Source of the DNA: Sulfuriferula nivalis
GTDB taxonomy: Bacteria > Pseudomonadota > Gammaproteobacteria > Burkholderiales > Sulfuriferulaceae
DNA length: 64,000 nucleotides
Direction of reading: 5' to 3'
NCBI RefSeq assembly: GCF_009937995.1
Contig: NZ_AP021881.1
Location: 496,001 to 560,000, forward strand
Each line of letters opens with the position of its first letter. Positions within the stretch are counted from its first letter, which is position 1. Below are positions 16,242 to 27,372 of this stretch, one piece after another. The translations under genes and the position numbers were made by a program. Below the pieces are notes generated by a model. It saw only the letters and a list, made by a program, of their open reading frames with translations, was not told the origin of the DNA and searched no databases.

Positions 16242-17078
16242 TTATTCAATGACAGTGCGTATGGGTTTTAAGTTCATGCGGGATTCAATTTCTTGCGCTG
16301 CGATTTTGGCGCTGTCGTCATCTTCGTATGGTCCGAGAGCGACACGGTAGTGATCTTGTTTGGTTAATATCACCAGCGCAGCATTGCTCTTGCTAAGCTG
16401 GGTACTGGCTCGGGCGAGGAGTTTTTCGGCATTGTCACGATTACTGAAGCTGCCTAGTTGTAAAAATATGCCTGTGGTAGTGGCAGGAATGTCGCGCCCC
16501 TGGCTTATTTCAGCAGGTGTGATCGCAGTGACTTCTACCATGCCGCTGCCACCCTGGACTATGCCGAGTTTGTATGCGGCGGTGTAGGACAGGTCGATGA
16601 TGCGTTTGCTGTGAAAAGGACCTCTGTCATTAATACGAACGATGACGGATTTGCCGGTGGTGAGTGATTTGACACGCGCGTAGCTGGGAATGGGCAGCGT
16701 CAGGTGGGCGGCACTCATGCCGTACATGTCATACGGTTCGCCTGATGATGTGGGTTTGCCATTGAATTTTTTGCCATACCAGGAGGCAATACCTTGCGCC
16801 TGATAAGTGCTGATTTCAGTAAGAGGGGTGTAGGATTCACCCAGGGTTACATAGGGTCGATTTGCATATTTGTGCAAGGGTTCTATTTTGGGGATGGCAT
16901 CGGGAATGGCATCAAGGTTGGCTGGCGGGTTATCGCCTGGGCCATCGTCCATATAATAACCGCCAGATTTCTTGGTGTGCGCGATAGTGCTGCTGGGTTC
17001 TGACGGCAGTGGACGTTTGGGTGCGCTGGCACAGCCGGCCAAACTGATAATGATGAATAAAATGAGTATTTTGTTCAT
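16242..17078 (-). CDS. rlpA: Septal ring lytic transglycosylase / rare lipoprotein A
   Basis: A 278-residue lipoprotein. The lipobox is SLAGC near residue 15. The double-psi beta-barrel spans about residues 95-185 (GIASWYGKKFNGKPTSSGEPYDM, then VIVRINDRGPFHSKRIIDLSYTAA). A C-terminal SPOR domain (about 205-278, FLQLGSFSNRDNAEKLL) binds denuded glycan strands at division sites. The start overlaps the rodA stop (ATGA), so it is coupled to that gene. Confidence 0.94.
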   Translation of the reverse strand: MNKILILFIIISLAGCASAPKRPLPSEPSSTIAHTKKSGGYYMDDGPGDNPPANLDAIPDAIPKIEPLHKYANRPYVTLGESYTPLTEISTYQAQGIASWYGKKFNGKPTSSGEPYDMYGMSAAHLTLPIPSYARVKSLTTGKSVIVRINDRGPFHSKRIIDLSYTAAYKLGIVQGGSGMVEVTAITPAEISQGRDIPATTTGIFLQLGSFSNRDNAEKLLARASTQLSKSNAALVILTKQDHYRVALGPYEDDDSAKIAAQEIESRMNLKPIRTVIE

Positions 17079-18172
17079 GATTTGAGTAGTTTCCTGTGGG
17101 TACTGACGCTCATTAAAATACCAAAGCCCAGCATCACGATAACCATCGCGGTGCCACCATAACTCATCATTGGTAAGGGTACGCCGACTACGGGAAGTAT
17201 GCCAGAGACCATGCCCATATTTACAAAAGCATAAGTGAAAAAAGCCAATGTTATGCTGCCTGCCATCAGGCGGGAAAATAGCGTAGGCGCGTTAGCCGCA
17301 ATTTGCAGCCCGCGCATAATAATAGCCAGGTAGAGTATCAACAGCAGGATGTTACCTAACAGTCCAAACTCTTCACCGTAAACGGCAAACACAAAATCAG
17401 TGGTATGTTCGGGGAGGAAATCCAGGTGTGATTGTGTGCCATGCAACCAGCCTTTTCCAAAGGTACCCCCAGAGCCGATGGCGATGGTGGACTGGATGAT
17501 GTGATATCCAGCGCCTAACGGATCCTGAGTTGGATCGAGTAAAGTGAGGATGCGGTTTTTTTGGTAATCGTGTAAAAAATGCCAGAGTACCGGCATGCTG
17601 GCACCAGCGGCGATAGCCATGGCTACCATTACACGCCAGGGGAGACCTGCAAAAAACAGTACGTAAAATCCGGATGCACTGATTAACAATGCGGTGCCAA
17701 GATCGGGCTGTTTCGCAACAAGGGCAACAGGAATGGCAAGCAGTAAAGCTGCTATACCGTAATCTTTGAGTTTCAGTGTGGCTTCATGATAGTGGAAATA
17801 CCAGGCGAGCATGAGTGGCATGGCGATTTTCATAATTTCGGATGGCTGGATGCGAGTCACGCCGAGGTGCAGCCAGCGGCGAGAGCCGTTGACCACATCA
17901 CCAAACAAGGCAACGCCAATCAGTAATACCACACCTGTGGTATAGAGTGGGACAGCGAGGGCAAGTAAGTATTGTGGCGGTACATTGGCGACGATGATCA
18001 TAATGATCAGCGCGACGAGCATGTTGATGCCGTGGGCAAGCAGTTTGCTGCTGTCTTCACCTGCGGCACTGTATTGTAAAAACAGGCTGAGCAACATCAG
18101 GGTAAATAACAACAGCAACATGGTGTAATCCAGGTGGCTGGCATATTTGAAAAGTTGGGCTTTAATCCGCAT
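17075..18172 (-). CDS. rodA: Rod shape-determining protein RodA (SEDS glycosyltransferase)
   Basis: A 365-residue polytopic protein of the SEDS family that polymerises lipid II during side-wall synthesis together with PBP2. Family blocks include GSRRWLHLGVTRIQPSEIMKI, KQPDLGTALLI, GSGGTFGKGWLHGTQSHLDFLPEHTTDFVFAVYGEEFG, and GIPLPMMSYGGTA-like PVVGVPLPMMSYGG. An in-frame start exists at 18190, but the ATG at 18172 has a GGAGGGAG site at good distance and begins MRIKAQLF, so I chose it; it overlaps the mrdA end by 11 bases. Confidence 0.95.
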   Translation of the reverse strand: MRIKAQLFKYASHLDYTMLLLLFTLMLLSLFLQYSAAGEDSSKLLAHGINMLVALIIMIIVANVPPQYLLALAVPLYTTGVVLLIGVALFGDVVNGSRRWLHLGVTRIQPSEIMKIAMPLMLAWYFHYHEATLKLKDYGIAALLLAIPVALVAKQPDLGTALLISASGFYVLFFAGLPWRVMVAMAIAAGASMPVLWHFLHDYQKNRILTLLDPTQDPLGAGYHIIQSTIAIGSGGTFGKGWLHGTQSHLDFLPEHTTDFVFAVYGEEFGLLGNILLLILYLAIIMRGLQIAANAPTLFSRLMAGSITLAFFTYAFVNMGMVSGILPVVGVPLPMMSYGGTAMVIVMLGFGILMSVSTHRKLLKS

Positions 18173-20072
18173 TGACACTCCCTCCAGCATCGCTAGCAGT
18201 GGCGTTGCTCATGCTTTTAGGCAGTTTTCCGAGCAAATAATAGTCCATCACTGCACGTGCAATGGGCGCAGCGGTCACACCACCGTGACCACCATTTTCG
18301 ACCAGTACTGCAATCGCAATTTTAGGTGCGTCGGCAGGCGCAAATGCAATAAATAAAGCGTGATCCCTGTGTTCGGCCTGCATATTGCCTGCGTGGTATT
18401 TCTCATTTTGGCGTATGCCAACGACTTGAGCTGTTCCTGTCTTGGCGGCAATCAGATAGGGCGCACCTGCGCTGGCAACCGCGGCTGTGCCGCCGGGACG
18501 GGTCACGTCTATCATGGCATCAACGACGGTTTTGAGTTGTTCTGGTGGAATGTGGGCGTCAGCGATAACTTCGGGCGCAATGTTGCGGCGTTGTCCGGTA
18601 CGGCTGTCGATGATGGCTGAAACCAATTGGGGTTTATAGGTGATGCCGCCATTGGCAATAGCCGCGGTAGCGACAGCCAGTTGCAAGGGCGTGGCTAAAT
18701 TGTAACCTTGACCTATGCCTGCAATCACCGTTTCACCCGGATACCAGGGTTGTCTTGAGTGTTTGGCTTTCCATTCGCGGGATGGCAGCACGCCAGCTAG
18801 TTCGCCGTCCATGTCTATGCCGGTTTTTTGTCCGAAGCCAAATTGTGAGAGATAGGCGTGCATGCGGTCTATGCCCAGATCATTGGCTAGTCGGTAGTAG
18901 TAGGTGTCACACGATTGTACGATGGACAGGTGCATGTTGACGGAGCCATGCCCGTTCGGTTTCCAGTCACGGTAGAGGTGAGTGCTGTTGGGAAGCATGA
19001 AATAACCTGGATCCGATATGGTGTCGTTAGGTGTGCGTACGCCGTAATGCAGCCCTGCCAGTGCCATAAATGGTTTGATGGTGGAGCCTTCCGGGTATGC
19101 GCCACGTAAGGCACGGTTAAGTAAAGGGCGGTCGGGTGAAGTATTCAGCTCGTTCCAGTTGGTGCTGTCTATGCCGTCAACAAATAAGTTAGGGTCAAAT
19201 CCAGGGTTGCTGACAAAGGCGAGTACGCCGCCAGTTTTTGGATCCAGTGCAACCAGTGCGCCACGGTACTGGCCGAATGCCTGCTCTGCAATGGCTTGTA
19301 ATTTGCTATCTATATTTAATACCAGATTGTCACCCGATATCGGATTAGTGTGTGACAAGGTACGCACGGCGTGGCCGCCTGCATCGGTTTCTATCTGTTC
19401 TGCGCCCGTGGTGCCATGGAGGACAGATTCAAAACTTTGTTCTATGCCGGTTTTGCCTATATGGTCGGTACCACGGTAGTTATTGTAATTATTGTCTGCT
19501 TTTAATTTCTCCAGATCCTCATCGTTAATACGGCCAATATACCCAATCAGGTGAGAAGCCGAGTTGTTCAGCGGATATTGACGGAATAGTCGTGCTTTAA
19601 CTTCGACGCCCGGGAAACGGTAACGATTGGCTGCAACGCGCGCGACTTCTTCGTCAGTGAGTCGTGTGCGTAACGGAAAAGTCTCGAAGTTATGGCTTTC
19701 AGCGAGCAGTTTGGCAAAATGTTTGCGATTGACAGGGGTGATATCAACCAGTTTGGCAAGTTCGTCTATGGTGGCAGACAGGTCCTTGATCTTGCTGGGT
19801 GTGAGTTCCAGTGTATAGGCCGAATAGTTGTGCGCCATGATAACGCCGTGGCGATCAAAGATAATTCCGCGGTTAGGTGTGGTCGGGGCGATGGAAATGC
19901 GATTGCTTTCGGCTAAGGCGAAATAGCGGTCGTGTTCCAGTACCTGTACATAGAAAAAACGCGCTAATAATATTAAAAACAGTACCACCACGAATCCCGC
20001 GGCTATCATGACGCGATGCCTGAAATCAGTCAGTTCGACCTGATAGTATTTGATTTCTGTGGGTTCGTTCAT
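18162..20072 (-). CDS. mrdA: Penicillin-binding protein 2 (elongation transpeptidase)
   Basis: A 636-residue class B PBP. One membrane anchor (about residues 18-40) is followed by the pedestal domain (from RGIIFDRHGVIMAHN) and the transpeptidase domain. The catalytic motifs are STIK (PEGSTIKPFMALAGL), SCD (QSCDTYYYRLA) and KTG (AAKTGTAQV). It crosslinks new side-wall peptidoglycan with RodA. It overlaps mreD upstream by four bases and rodA downstream. Confidence 0.96.
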   Translation of the reverse strand: MNEPTEIKYYQVELTDFRHRVMIAAGFVVVLFLILLARFFYVQVLEHDRYFALAESNRISIAPTTPNRGIIFDRHGVIMAHNYSAYTLELTPSKIKDLSATIDELAKLVDITPVNRKHFAKLLAESHNFETFPLRTRLTDEEVARVAANRYRFPGVEVKARLFRQYPLNNSASHLIGYIGRINDEDLEKLKADNNYNNYRGTDHIGKTGIEQSFESVLHGTTGAEQIETDAGGHAVRTLSHTNPISGDNLVLNIDSKLQAIAEQAFGQYRGALVALDPKTGGVLAFVSNPGFDPNLFVDGIDSTNWNELNTSPDRPLLNRALRGAYPEGSTIKPFMALAGLHYGVRTPNDTISDPGYFMLPNSTHLYRDWKPNGHGSVNMHLSIVQSCDTYYYRLANDLGIDRMHAYLSQFGFGQKTGIDMDGELAGVLPSREWKAKHSRQPWYPGETVIAGIGQGYNLATPLQLAVATAAIANGGITYKPQLVSAIIDSRTGQRRNIAPEVIADAHIPPEQLKTVVDAMIDVTRPGGTAAVASAGAPYLIAAKTGTAQVVGIRQNEKYHAGNMQAEHRDHALFIAFAPADAPKIAIAVLVENGGHGGVTAAPIARAVMDYYLLGKLPKSMSNATASDAGGSVNAD

Positions 20073-20587
20073 TGTGGATTTTTAGCATCTGGCGTGCGTT
20101 GGCTGTGCAAGACCGTCCATAATGGGATCCAGCATAAAGCACCTGTCAAAATGGCAGAAAAATATTGCAATGCGTGGAAACTGTCACCCACGAAGGTCGC
20201 AACAACGACGCTCATCGATTGTTCTATTAATAACAATCCTGCGATATGTATGGTTTGTTGCCACGGGGGGAAGTTAAACATGCGGCGTTGTAATAACATG
20301 AGGGCAAAGGTTGTGACTGCATAAGCCAGTGCATGTTGCCCAAGTATGCTGCCGTCGGTCAAATCAACTAACAGTCCCAATGCCCACGCTGCACCCAGTC
20401 CGACACGTGCAGGTTGATATATCAGCCAGAATAACAAGACGAGTAACAAAAAATCAGGTCGCAACCATAAATAATCTACAGACCACGGTAGCAAATTGAA
20501 CGCCAGTGCGAGTATCAGGCTGATCGTGATGACGTGTCCACTATGTGATATCTGTATGCTGGTGCCTTTAGGTTGAGTAAATGACAT
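20069..20587 (-). CDS. mreD: Rod shape-determining protein MreD
   Basis: A 172-residue membrane protein with about five hydrophobic helices, including LPWSVDYLWLRPDFLLLVLLFWLIYQP and GLLVDLTDGSILGQHAL, both family hallmarks. It links cytoplasmic MreB and periplasmic MreC with the elongation machinery. It overlaps mreC by one base and mrdA by four. Confidence 0.94.
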   Translation of the reverse strand: MSFTQPKGTSIQISHSGHVITISLILALAFNLLPWSVDYLWLRPDFLLLVLLFWLIYQPARVGLGAAWALGLLVDLTDGSILGQHALAYAVTTFALMLLQRRMFNFPPWQQTIHIAGLLLIEQSMSVVVATFVGDSFHALQYFSAILTGALCWIPLWTVLHSQRTPDAKNPQ

Positions 20588-21465
20588 CAGGGTTTGTCCG
20601 AAGCTTTATTGCTGGTTTTGTCGTTGGTGGTTTTTGGGGCAATAATCAATACCTGACGGTTACGATCTATGGCCGCGACAGGTTTGCAAATGATATGTGC
20701 AAAAGCGCGGCTGGTACTGAGGTCGATTTGAGTGACTTTAGCCACCGCCAGGCCTGAAGGGTATACACCGTCTATCCCCGAGGTAATGATTAAATCGCCT
20801 GCACGCACATCGGTACTGTGTGGCAAGTAGCGGATTTCTACTGTGTCGTCTATGCCTGTGCCAAACAGAACCGCACGTTGCCCCGTTCGCTGGACAGCAA
20901 CTGGAACAGATTGTTCGCTGTTGATGAGTAAGGTGACATCGCTGGTATGGCTATAAACTTGTGTGATTTGTCCCAGTAGGCCGCGCTCATCGATAACGGC
21001 AGTGCCTGGCTGTACGCCTTGCTCACTTCCTTGATTGATGGTGAACTGGCGTAAATAGGGGTCGCGTGGAATGGCAATGATTTCCGCGAGCTGGGTGTGT
21101 AATGGAGTGCGGCTTTGAGCGCCTAGCAGTGCGCGTAAGTGTTGATTTTCTTGTTCCAGTTCCTGATAACGTTGCAGTGCCGCACTGTAATTGATAAAAC
21201 GTTGCTGCAGGGCGGCATTTTCTTGCTGTAATTGAGCATGTTTGATAAAAAAGCCGCTCACTTTTTCATAAGTCAGGTAAGGGGTTTGCACCACTTCTGA
21301 TATGGGATAAATCAGGCTGTTCATACTTGAGCGGAACAGATTCAGCGCGTGATAACGTACATCAGCAATGATAATAGCTATACTGAGTAAAATATAAATC
21401 ATTAACCGTGCCCCCGCACTGATGCCGTGCGGGAACAGAGTTATGTGGGGGTGACGCTCGGACAT
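20587..21465 (-). CDS. mreC: Rod shape-determining protein MreC
   Basis: A 292-residue protein with an N-terminal membrane anchor (about 18-36), a coiled coil (about residues 70-115, rich in QQENAALQQRF and ELEQENQHLRALL), and two beta domains starting at LAEIIAIPRDPYLRQFTINQG. It ends in a charged, low-complexity tail. It lines the periplasmic side of the elongasome. It starts nine bases after mreB. Confidence 0.95.
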   Translation of the reverse strand: MSERHPHITLFPHGISAGARLMIYILLSIAIIIADVRYHALNLFRSSMNSLIYPISEVVQTPYLTYEKVSGFFIKHAQLQQENAALQQRFINYSAALQRYQELEQENQHLRALLGAQSRTPLHTQLAEIIAIPRDPYLRQFTINQGSEQGVQPGTAVIDERGLLGQITQVYSHTSDVTLLINSEQSVPVAVQRTGQRAVLFGTGIDDTVEIRYLPHSTDVRAGDLIITSGIDGVYPSGLAVAKVTQIDLSTSRAFAHIICKPVAAIDRNRQVLIIAPKTTNDKTSNKASDKP

Positions 21466-21474
21466 GGTTTAAGA

Positions 21475-22533
<1,059 letters not shown>

Positions 22534-22581
22534 TTAGGTTGAGTGTGAACTTGCTACGATACCGACATGGTATATGTAGCC

Positions 22582-22609
22582 TTGCATAAACGTAATATGA
22601 TACTCTAAT
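22582..22609 (+). promoter_or_regulatory. Candidate sigma-70 promoter of gatCAB
   Basis: TTGCAT (22582-22587) and TCTAAT (22604-22609) are separated by 16 bases and lie 30 bases before gatC in the divergent gap. Both hexamers keep four or five consensus bases. The mreB promoter must lie in the same gap, but no clear hexamers were found on that strand. Confidence 0.35.
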
Positions 22610-22638
22610 AGGCTTGTTTCCTGTGAAGATTTTGTACT

Positions 22639-22926
22639 ATGTCGCTAACACTGCAAGATGTAAAACGTGTCGCTACACTCGCCCGCATTGCGGTCAACGA
22701 TGAAGAAGCGGCGACCTATCAACAACACCTCAATGGTATATTTGGTTTGATTGCTGAAATGCAAGCAGTCGATACCACAGGTATCGAGCCTATGTCTCAT
22801 GCGCAAGACCTGAGTCAGCGTCTGCGAGATGACGTAGTGACAGAGTCTAATCAGCGTGACAAGTTCCAGGCGATTGCACCACAAGTTGCGGGTGGCCTGT
22901 ATTTGGTTCCTCAGGTAATAGAATAA
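22639..22926 (+). CDS. gatC: Asp-tRNA(Asn)/Glu-tRNA(Gln) amidotransferase subunit C
   Basis: A 95-residue Gat[18 protein letters not shown] at the start, [19 protein letters not shown] in the centre and LRDDVVTES at the end. It stabilises the GatA-GatB complex. It is followed one base later by gatA. Confidence 0.95.
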   Translation: MSLTLQDVKRVATLARIAVNDEEAATYQQHLNGIFGLIAEMQAVDTTGIEPMSHAQDLSQRLRDDVVTESNQRDKFQAIAPQVAGGLYLVPQVIE

Positions 22927-22927
22927 A

Positions 22928-24382
22928 ATGATAAATGCCAGTTTAAGTCAGCTCGCAGGTCTGCTTGCTGACAAGAAAATTTCCAGCGTTGAATTGACGC
23001 AAATATATTTGGATCGTATCGCTAAACTCAATCCTGCATTGAATGCGTTTGTGACGCTTAATGCAGACATGAGTCTGGCTGATGCACGCGCCGCTGATGC
23101 GCGCATTGCTGCGGGTCAAGCTGGTGCATTGACGGGCATTCCGGTTGCGCATAAGGATATTTTTTGCGCAGACGGCTGGCGTACCACCTGCGGCTCAAAG
23201 ATGCTGGAAAATTTCATCGCGCCTTATGATGCCCACGTTATTAGCCAATTCAAAACAGCGGGTACGGTAAGTCTGGGTAAAACCAATATGGACGAATTTG
23301 CCATGGGCTCATCCAACGAAACTTCGTATTTTGGTGCGGTGAACAACCCGTGGGATGCATCGGCTGTGCCTGGCGGTTCTTCTGGTGGCTCAGCCGCGGC
23401 GGTTGCTGCGCGGCTAGCACCTGCTGCAACGGGTACGGATACTGGCGGTTCTATACGTCAACCTGCTGCGTTGACCGGAATTACTGGTCTGAAGCCAACT
23501 TACGGCGTGGTGTCACGATACGGCATGATTGCGTTTGCATCCAGCCTGGATCAGGCTGGGCCGATGGCAAAATCAGCTGAAGACTGCGCATTGCTGATGA
23601 ATGTGATGGCCGGTTTCGATGCGCGTGACTCGACCAGTCTGGAACGTCCAGTTGAAGATTACACACGTGATTTACAGCAGCCGCTAGCAGGCTTGCGTAT
23701 TGGTTTGCCACGTGAATATTTTGCTGAAGGTTTGAGCGCGGATGTGGCGGCAAGTGTAGAAGCGGCTTTGCACGAATACCGTAAGCTGGGTGCGGTGACG
23801 GTGGATATTTCGTTGCCGAATACCAAATTGTCTATTCCTGTTTATTACGTTTTGGCGCCTGCTGAAGCATCAACTAACTTATCGCGCTTTGACGGCGTGC
23901 GTTATGGTTATCGTGCGCCTGAATATGGTGATCTGACCGACATGTATGAGAAATCTCGTGCGCAAGGTTTTGGTACTGAGGTTAAACGTCGCATTATGAT
24001 AGGCACGTACGTGTTATCACATGGTTATTACGATGCTTATTACATGCAGGCGCAGAAAATTCGCCGCTTAATCGCGCAAGATTTTGAAGCGGCTTTTCAG
24101 CAGTGCGACATCATCATGGGACCAACAGCGCCGAGCACCGCGTTTAATTTTGGTGAAAAAGCGGATGATCCGGTAGCGATGTACTTGTCTGATATATATA
24201 CCATCGCAGTGAATCTGGCAGGTCTGCCTGGTATGTCCGTTCCGTGTGGTCTGGGCAGTAATGGCCGCCCTGTAGGTTTGCAGATTATTGGCAATTATTT
24301 TAGCGAAGCCAAGATGCTGGGTGTTGCGCATCAATATCAATTGGCAACGGATTGGCATACACGTATGCCCGATAACATTTAA
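22928..24382 (+). CDS. gatA: Asp-tRNA(Asn)/Glu-tRNA(Gln) amidotransferase subunit A
   Basis: A 484-residue amidase that frees ammonia from glutamine for transamidation of misacylated tRNA. The amidase signature [17 protein letters not shown] contains the catalytic serine region, with the cis-Ser and Lys elements in [11 protein letters not shown] and [15 protein letters not shown]. It lies between gatC and gatB in one transcription unit. Confidence 0.97.
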   Translation: MINASLSQLAGLLADKKISSVELTQIYLDRIAKLNPALNAFVTLNADMSLADARAADARIAAGQAGALTGIPVAHKDIFCADGWRTTCGSKMLENFIAPYDAHVISQFKTAGTVSLGKTNMDEFAMGSSNETSYFGAVNNPWDASAVPGGSSGGSAAAVAARLAPAATGTDTGGSIRQPAALTGITGLKPTYGVVSRYGMIAFASSLDQAGPMAKSAEDCALLMNVMAGFDARDSTSLERPVEDYTRDLQQPLAGLRIGLPREYFAEGLSADVAASVEAALHEYRKLGAVTVDISLPNTKLSIPVYYVLAPAEASTNLSRFDGVRYGYRAPEYGDLTDMYEKSRAQGFGTEVKRRIMIGTYVLSHGYYDAYYMQAQKIRRLIAQDFEAAFQQCDIIMGPTAPSTAFNFGEKADDPVAMYLSDIYTIAVNLAGLPGMSVPCGLGSNGRPVGLQIIGNYFSEAKMLGVAHQYQLATDWHTRMPDNI

Positions 24383-24405
24383 TCCGCTAGCGGAAGGTCA
24401 CGAAT

Positions 24406-25836
24406 ATGCAATGGGAAATTGTCGTTGGGTTGGAAGTTCATACTCAGCTGTCTACACAGTCTAAAATTTTTTCGGGTTCCAGCACCGCGTTCGGTGCTGA
24501 ACCTAATACGCAAGCCAGTGCGGTGGATATTGCGCTGCCCGGTGTGTTGCCAGTGCTGAATAAAGGCGCGGTAGAACGTGCGATACAGCTGGGGTTGGCG
24601 ATCAATGCCAATATCAGCCGTCGTTCAGTATTCGCACGTAAAAATTATTTTTATCCTGACTTGCCCAAGGGCTATCAAATCAGCCAGATGGAGCTGCCTG
24701 TGGTTGAGGGCGGACATTTGACCATACAGGTCGGTGATGTCGAGAAAGTCATACGTATCACGCGCGCACACCTGGAAGAAGATGCGGGTAAATCTATCCA
24801 CGGTGATTTTCATGGTATGACTGGTATCGATTTGAATCGTGCTGGTACACCGTTGCTGGAAATTGTATCTGAACCTGATATGCGTGGCTCGGCTGAAGCT
24901 GTGGCCTATGCCAAGGCTTTGCATAGTCTGGTGGTATGGCTGGGGATATGTGATGGCAATATGCAGGAAGGCAGCTTCCGTTGCGATGCTAACGTTTCAG
25001 TTCGACCTAAAGGTTCGATTGAATTGGGTACGCGCTGCGAGATTAAGAATCTGAACTCGTTCCGCTTTATGGAACGTGCGATTGAGTACGAAGCACGCCG
25101 CCAGATTGAAATTAACGAAGACGGTGGCACCATACGTCAGGAAACGCGTTTGTATGATCCTGATCGCGATGAAACCCGTACCATGCGTTCTAAAGAAGAC
25201 GCACATGATTATCGTTATTTCCCTGATCCTGATTTATTGCCACTGGTGATTTCCGAGGAATGGATAGCGCGCACTCGCGCTGCCATGCCTGAATTGCCGG
25301 CTGCTATGCGTGAGCGCTTTGTCGGTGAATACGCGATTTCTGCCTATGATGCAGCGGTGTTAACCAGCACCAAAGCCATGGCAAGTTATTTTGAGGCTGC
25401 GGTGGGTGCGGCTGGTGGTGAAGCGAAAATTTGTGCGAACTGGATGATGGGCGAGTTGTCTGCTGCATTGAATCGGGCTGAATTAACTATAGAGCAAAGT
25501 CCTGTCAGCGCGGCCCAGCTTGCGATGCTGGTGCGTCGTATTAGCGACGGTACGTTGTCGGGCAAACTGGCAAAAGAAGTATTTGAAGCGTTGTGGCAGG
25601 CTGAAGGTGGTGTCGACGAAATTATCGAGGCGCGTGGCTTAAAACAGGTTTCTGACAGCGGCGCAATCGAAGCCGTTGTGGCGCAGGTACTGGCTGACAA
25701 CCCAAATCAGGTCGCTGAATATCGTGCGGGTAAGGAAAAAATGCTGGGATATTTGATAGGCCAGGCAATGAAAGCGATGAAAGGTAAGGCTAATCCGCAG
25801 CAATTGAATGAAATATTGTTACGCATGCTGGCTTAA
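24406..25836 (+). CDS. gatB: Asp-tRNA(Asn)/Glu-tRNA(Gln) amidotransferase subunit B
   Basis: A 476-residue GatB. The kinase-like domain starts [22 protein letters not shown] and includes [16 protein letters not shown] and [12 protein letters not shown]. The C-terminal YqeY-like tail domain (from about 330) ends [25 protein letters not shown]. It phosphorylates the misacylated tRNA and uses ammonia from GatA. The operon shares the window with tRNA-Gln(UUG), but which tRNA it serves here cannot be told. Confidence 0.97.
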   Translation: MQWEIVVGLEVHTQLSTQSKIFSGSSTAFGAEPNTQASAVDIALPGVLPVLNKGAVERAIQLGLAINANISRRSVFARKNYFYPDLPKGYQISQMELPVVEGGHLTIQVGDVEKVIRITRAHLEEDAGKSIHGDFHGMTGIDLNRAGTPLLEIVSEPDMRGSAEAVAYAKALHSLVVWLGICDGNMQEGSFRCDANVSVRPKGSIELGTRCEIKNLNSFRFMERAIEYEARRQIEINEDGGTIRQETRLYDPDRDETRTMRSKEDAHDYRYFPDPDLLPLVISEEWIARTRAAMPELPAAMRERFVGEYAISAYDAAVLTSTKAMASYFEAAVGAAGGEAKICANWMMGELSAALNRAELTIEQSPVSAAQLAMLVRRISDGTLSGKLAKEVFEALWQAEGGVDEIIEARGLKQVSDSGAIEAVVAQVLADNPNQVAEYRAGKEKMLGYLIGQAMKAMKGKANPQQLNEILLRMLA

Positions 25837-25886
25837 ATTCAGTTCGGATTTTTGGCGAATACAATGAATAATTAAGTGGGGGAGTT

Positions 25887-26687
25887 ATGAATAGACGCTT
25901 GTTTTTGCAATCATTGTCCATCGCCAGCTTTGCTGTTAGTTATCCAGCTTACGCTCTGTTGTCATCAACATCTAATTTAACTATCGCTGTTTTTCCTGGC
26001 ACAGGGGCGGAAGAAGTTCCTGTGTATGTATTTCAGTCAAGCACGCATGCGATGACTGAAGTGCTGACGAAAAAAATCAGCAAAAAGGTTTATACCGAAC
26101 CCTTTCGTAGTTTCGCATTGTTGCGTAAAACAATTGATGATAATGCTGTCGATGCTTTGTTAGTGCCGCCTGTGATTGCGGCGTACGCAATGCAGCATGG
26201 TTATCAGCCTTTAGTGCGTATTCAGGATATGTCATCGGGTGCTCTCATTAGACGTAAAGGTCAATTAGTTACGCGCATAGGAATGACTGAAGCAGAATCA
26301 TGGCTTGGGGCCATGGGGGCGGACTTGGTTGCGCAGCATAAGTTAGTGCCTGCAAATATGCTGGAAATAGTTAAAACGTAAGATGCCGTTGTTTATTTGT
26401 TGCAGCAAAAAGTTGTGCAGGCAGCTGTGTTACGTAGCGAAAAGGCGAATATGTTAATTGCGACAGGTGAATATGAGTTGTGGTACCCATTGGCGGCCAC
26501 ACCTGATTTGACTTTGTTAATTCACGATAAACTTGCTTCAAGCTATGCTGAACCGCTCAGACAGGCTATGTTGAACTTGCCTGTGGAGGCGATTAATAGT
26601 TTGCAAGAAGTGATTCATGTTCCCATTAAGCGATTTGTTGTCAGCAACAAGCAAGATTATGCGCCATTGTTGGGGCTGCTCAAATAG
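25887..26687 (+). pseudogene. PhnD-like (phosphate/phosphonate-type) binding protein, interrupted by one stop
   Basis: One reading frame runs from 25887 to 26687 and is broken only by a TAA at 26379-26381; no frameshift is needed. The front part (164 residues) starts with a Tat-like signal MNRRLFLQSLSIASFAVSYPAYA and then LTIAVFPGTGAEEVPVYVFQSS. The rear part continues with DAVVYLLQQKVVQAAVLRSEKANM and PLAATPDLTLLIHDKLASSY. The order matches PhnD-like periplasmic binding proteins. In this family a glutamine or similar residue would sit at the stop, so CAA to TAA is a plausible single mutation. No permease or ATPase genes adjoin. The codon could also be a sequencing error. Confidence 0.7.
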
Positions 26688-26727
26688 CGCAAGGTTAAGC
26701 TTTGTTGTTAATGTTGTTATGAAGAAC

Positions 26728-27372
26728 TCAATATCGCTGCGTTAACGTCATGGTATTGCCATCACGTTGCATGTTGGTTTGATTGAGGAAACTCATGCCT
26801 AGCAAGGCAAATGGCAATCCGCCACCTTCTACTACTGTACCAGGTACCATATTTAAGCTGATCCCACCTACGCGTATGTTATTGAACATGACGCGGTAGG
26901 CTGCAGCGATGCCATTTGCTGTGCTGGTCGCGCCACGTTCTCCATTACGATAATTCACACCCAGGCGTTCAGCTTCCTGGGTGCTGATGGTGACTGAAGT
27001 TGCACCCGTATCCACGACAAAATTAACACTGCTGCCATTGATGGTGCCTATGGTGAAAAACTGGCCGCGGCTGTCTGCGGTCAGGCTTGCACTGGCTTTT
27101 GCACTATTGCTGCCGCCTGAGTAGGATTGTCCCATGGTCAATTCACGACGTTTGCCATCTACTTCAAAGATGGCCGATTGCGCATTGGCGCTGAGTAAGC
27201 GAGCGCCCTGCACAGTTTCACCGACCGCCATAACGTGAGGTTTCGCGCCATCAATCACTACCATGGCGTGATCTTTGAACAGGCCGGTAACATTAATATT
27301 AGCTGCATGTGCAATGGTGGTAGCGCACAAACTTAGCGACAGCATCAGTGTACTACGGCCTGATAATTTCAT
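26728..27372 (-). CDS. Retropepsin-like aspartic protease (clan AA, TIGR02281-like)
   Basis: A 214-residue protein with a signal peptide (residues 1-23). The catalytic motif VVDTGATSVTIS near residue 120 is the single DTG of retroviral-type aspartic proteases, followed by the flap-like region and GMSFLNQTNMQRDGNTMTL. Single-DTG members work as dimers. Substrate is unknown; export suggests a periplasmic role. It overlaps the DUF4124 gene upstream by four bases, so the two are likely coupled. Confidence 0.85.
   Translation of the reverse strand: MKLSGRSTLMLSLSLCATTIAHAANINVTGLFKDHAMVVIDGAKPHVMAVGETVQGARLLSANAQSAIFEVDGKRRELTMGQSYSGGSNSAKASASLTADSRGQFFTIGTINGSSVNFVVDTGATSVTISTQEAERLGVNYRNGERGATSTANGIAAAYRVMFNNIRVGGISLNMVPGTVVEGGGLPFALLGMSFLNQTNMQRDGNTMTLTQRY

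Noticed and set aside
18162-18190. Frameshift between mrdA and rodA
   Set aside because: The overlap is explained by the rodA start at 18172 with a strong ribosome site; both proteins are full length.
25887-26687. Two separate genes (25887-26381 and 26397-26687)
   Set aside because: Both are in the same frame and together make one continuous PhnD-like protein; the second start has no ribosome site.
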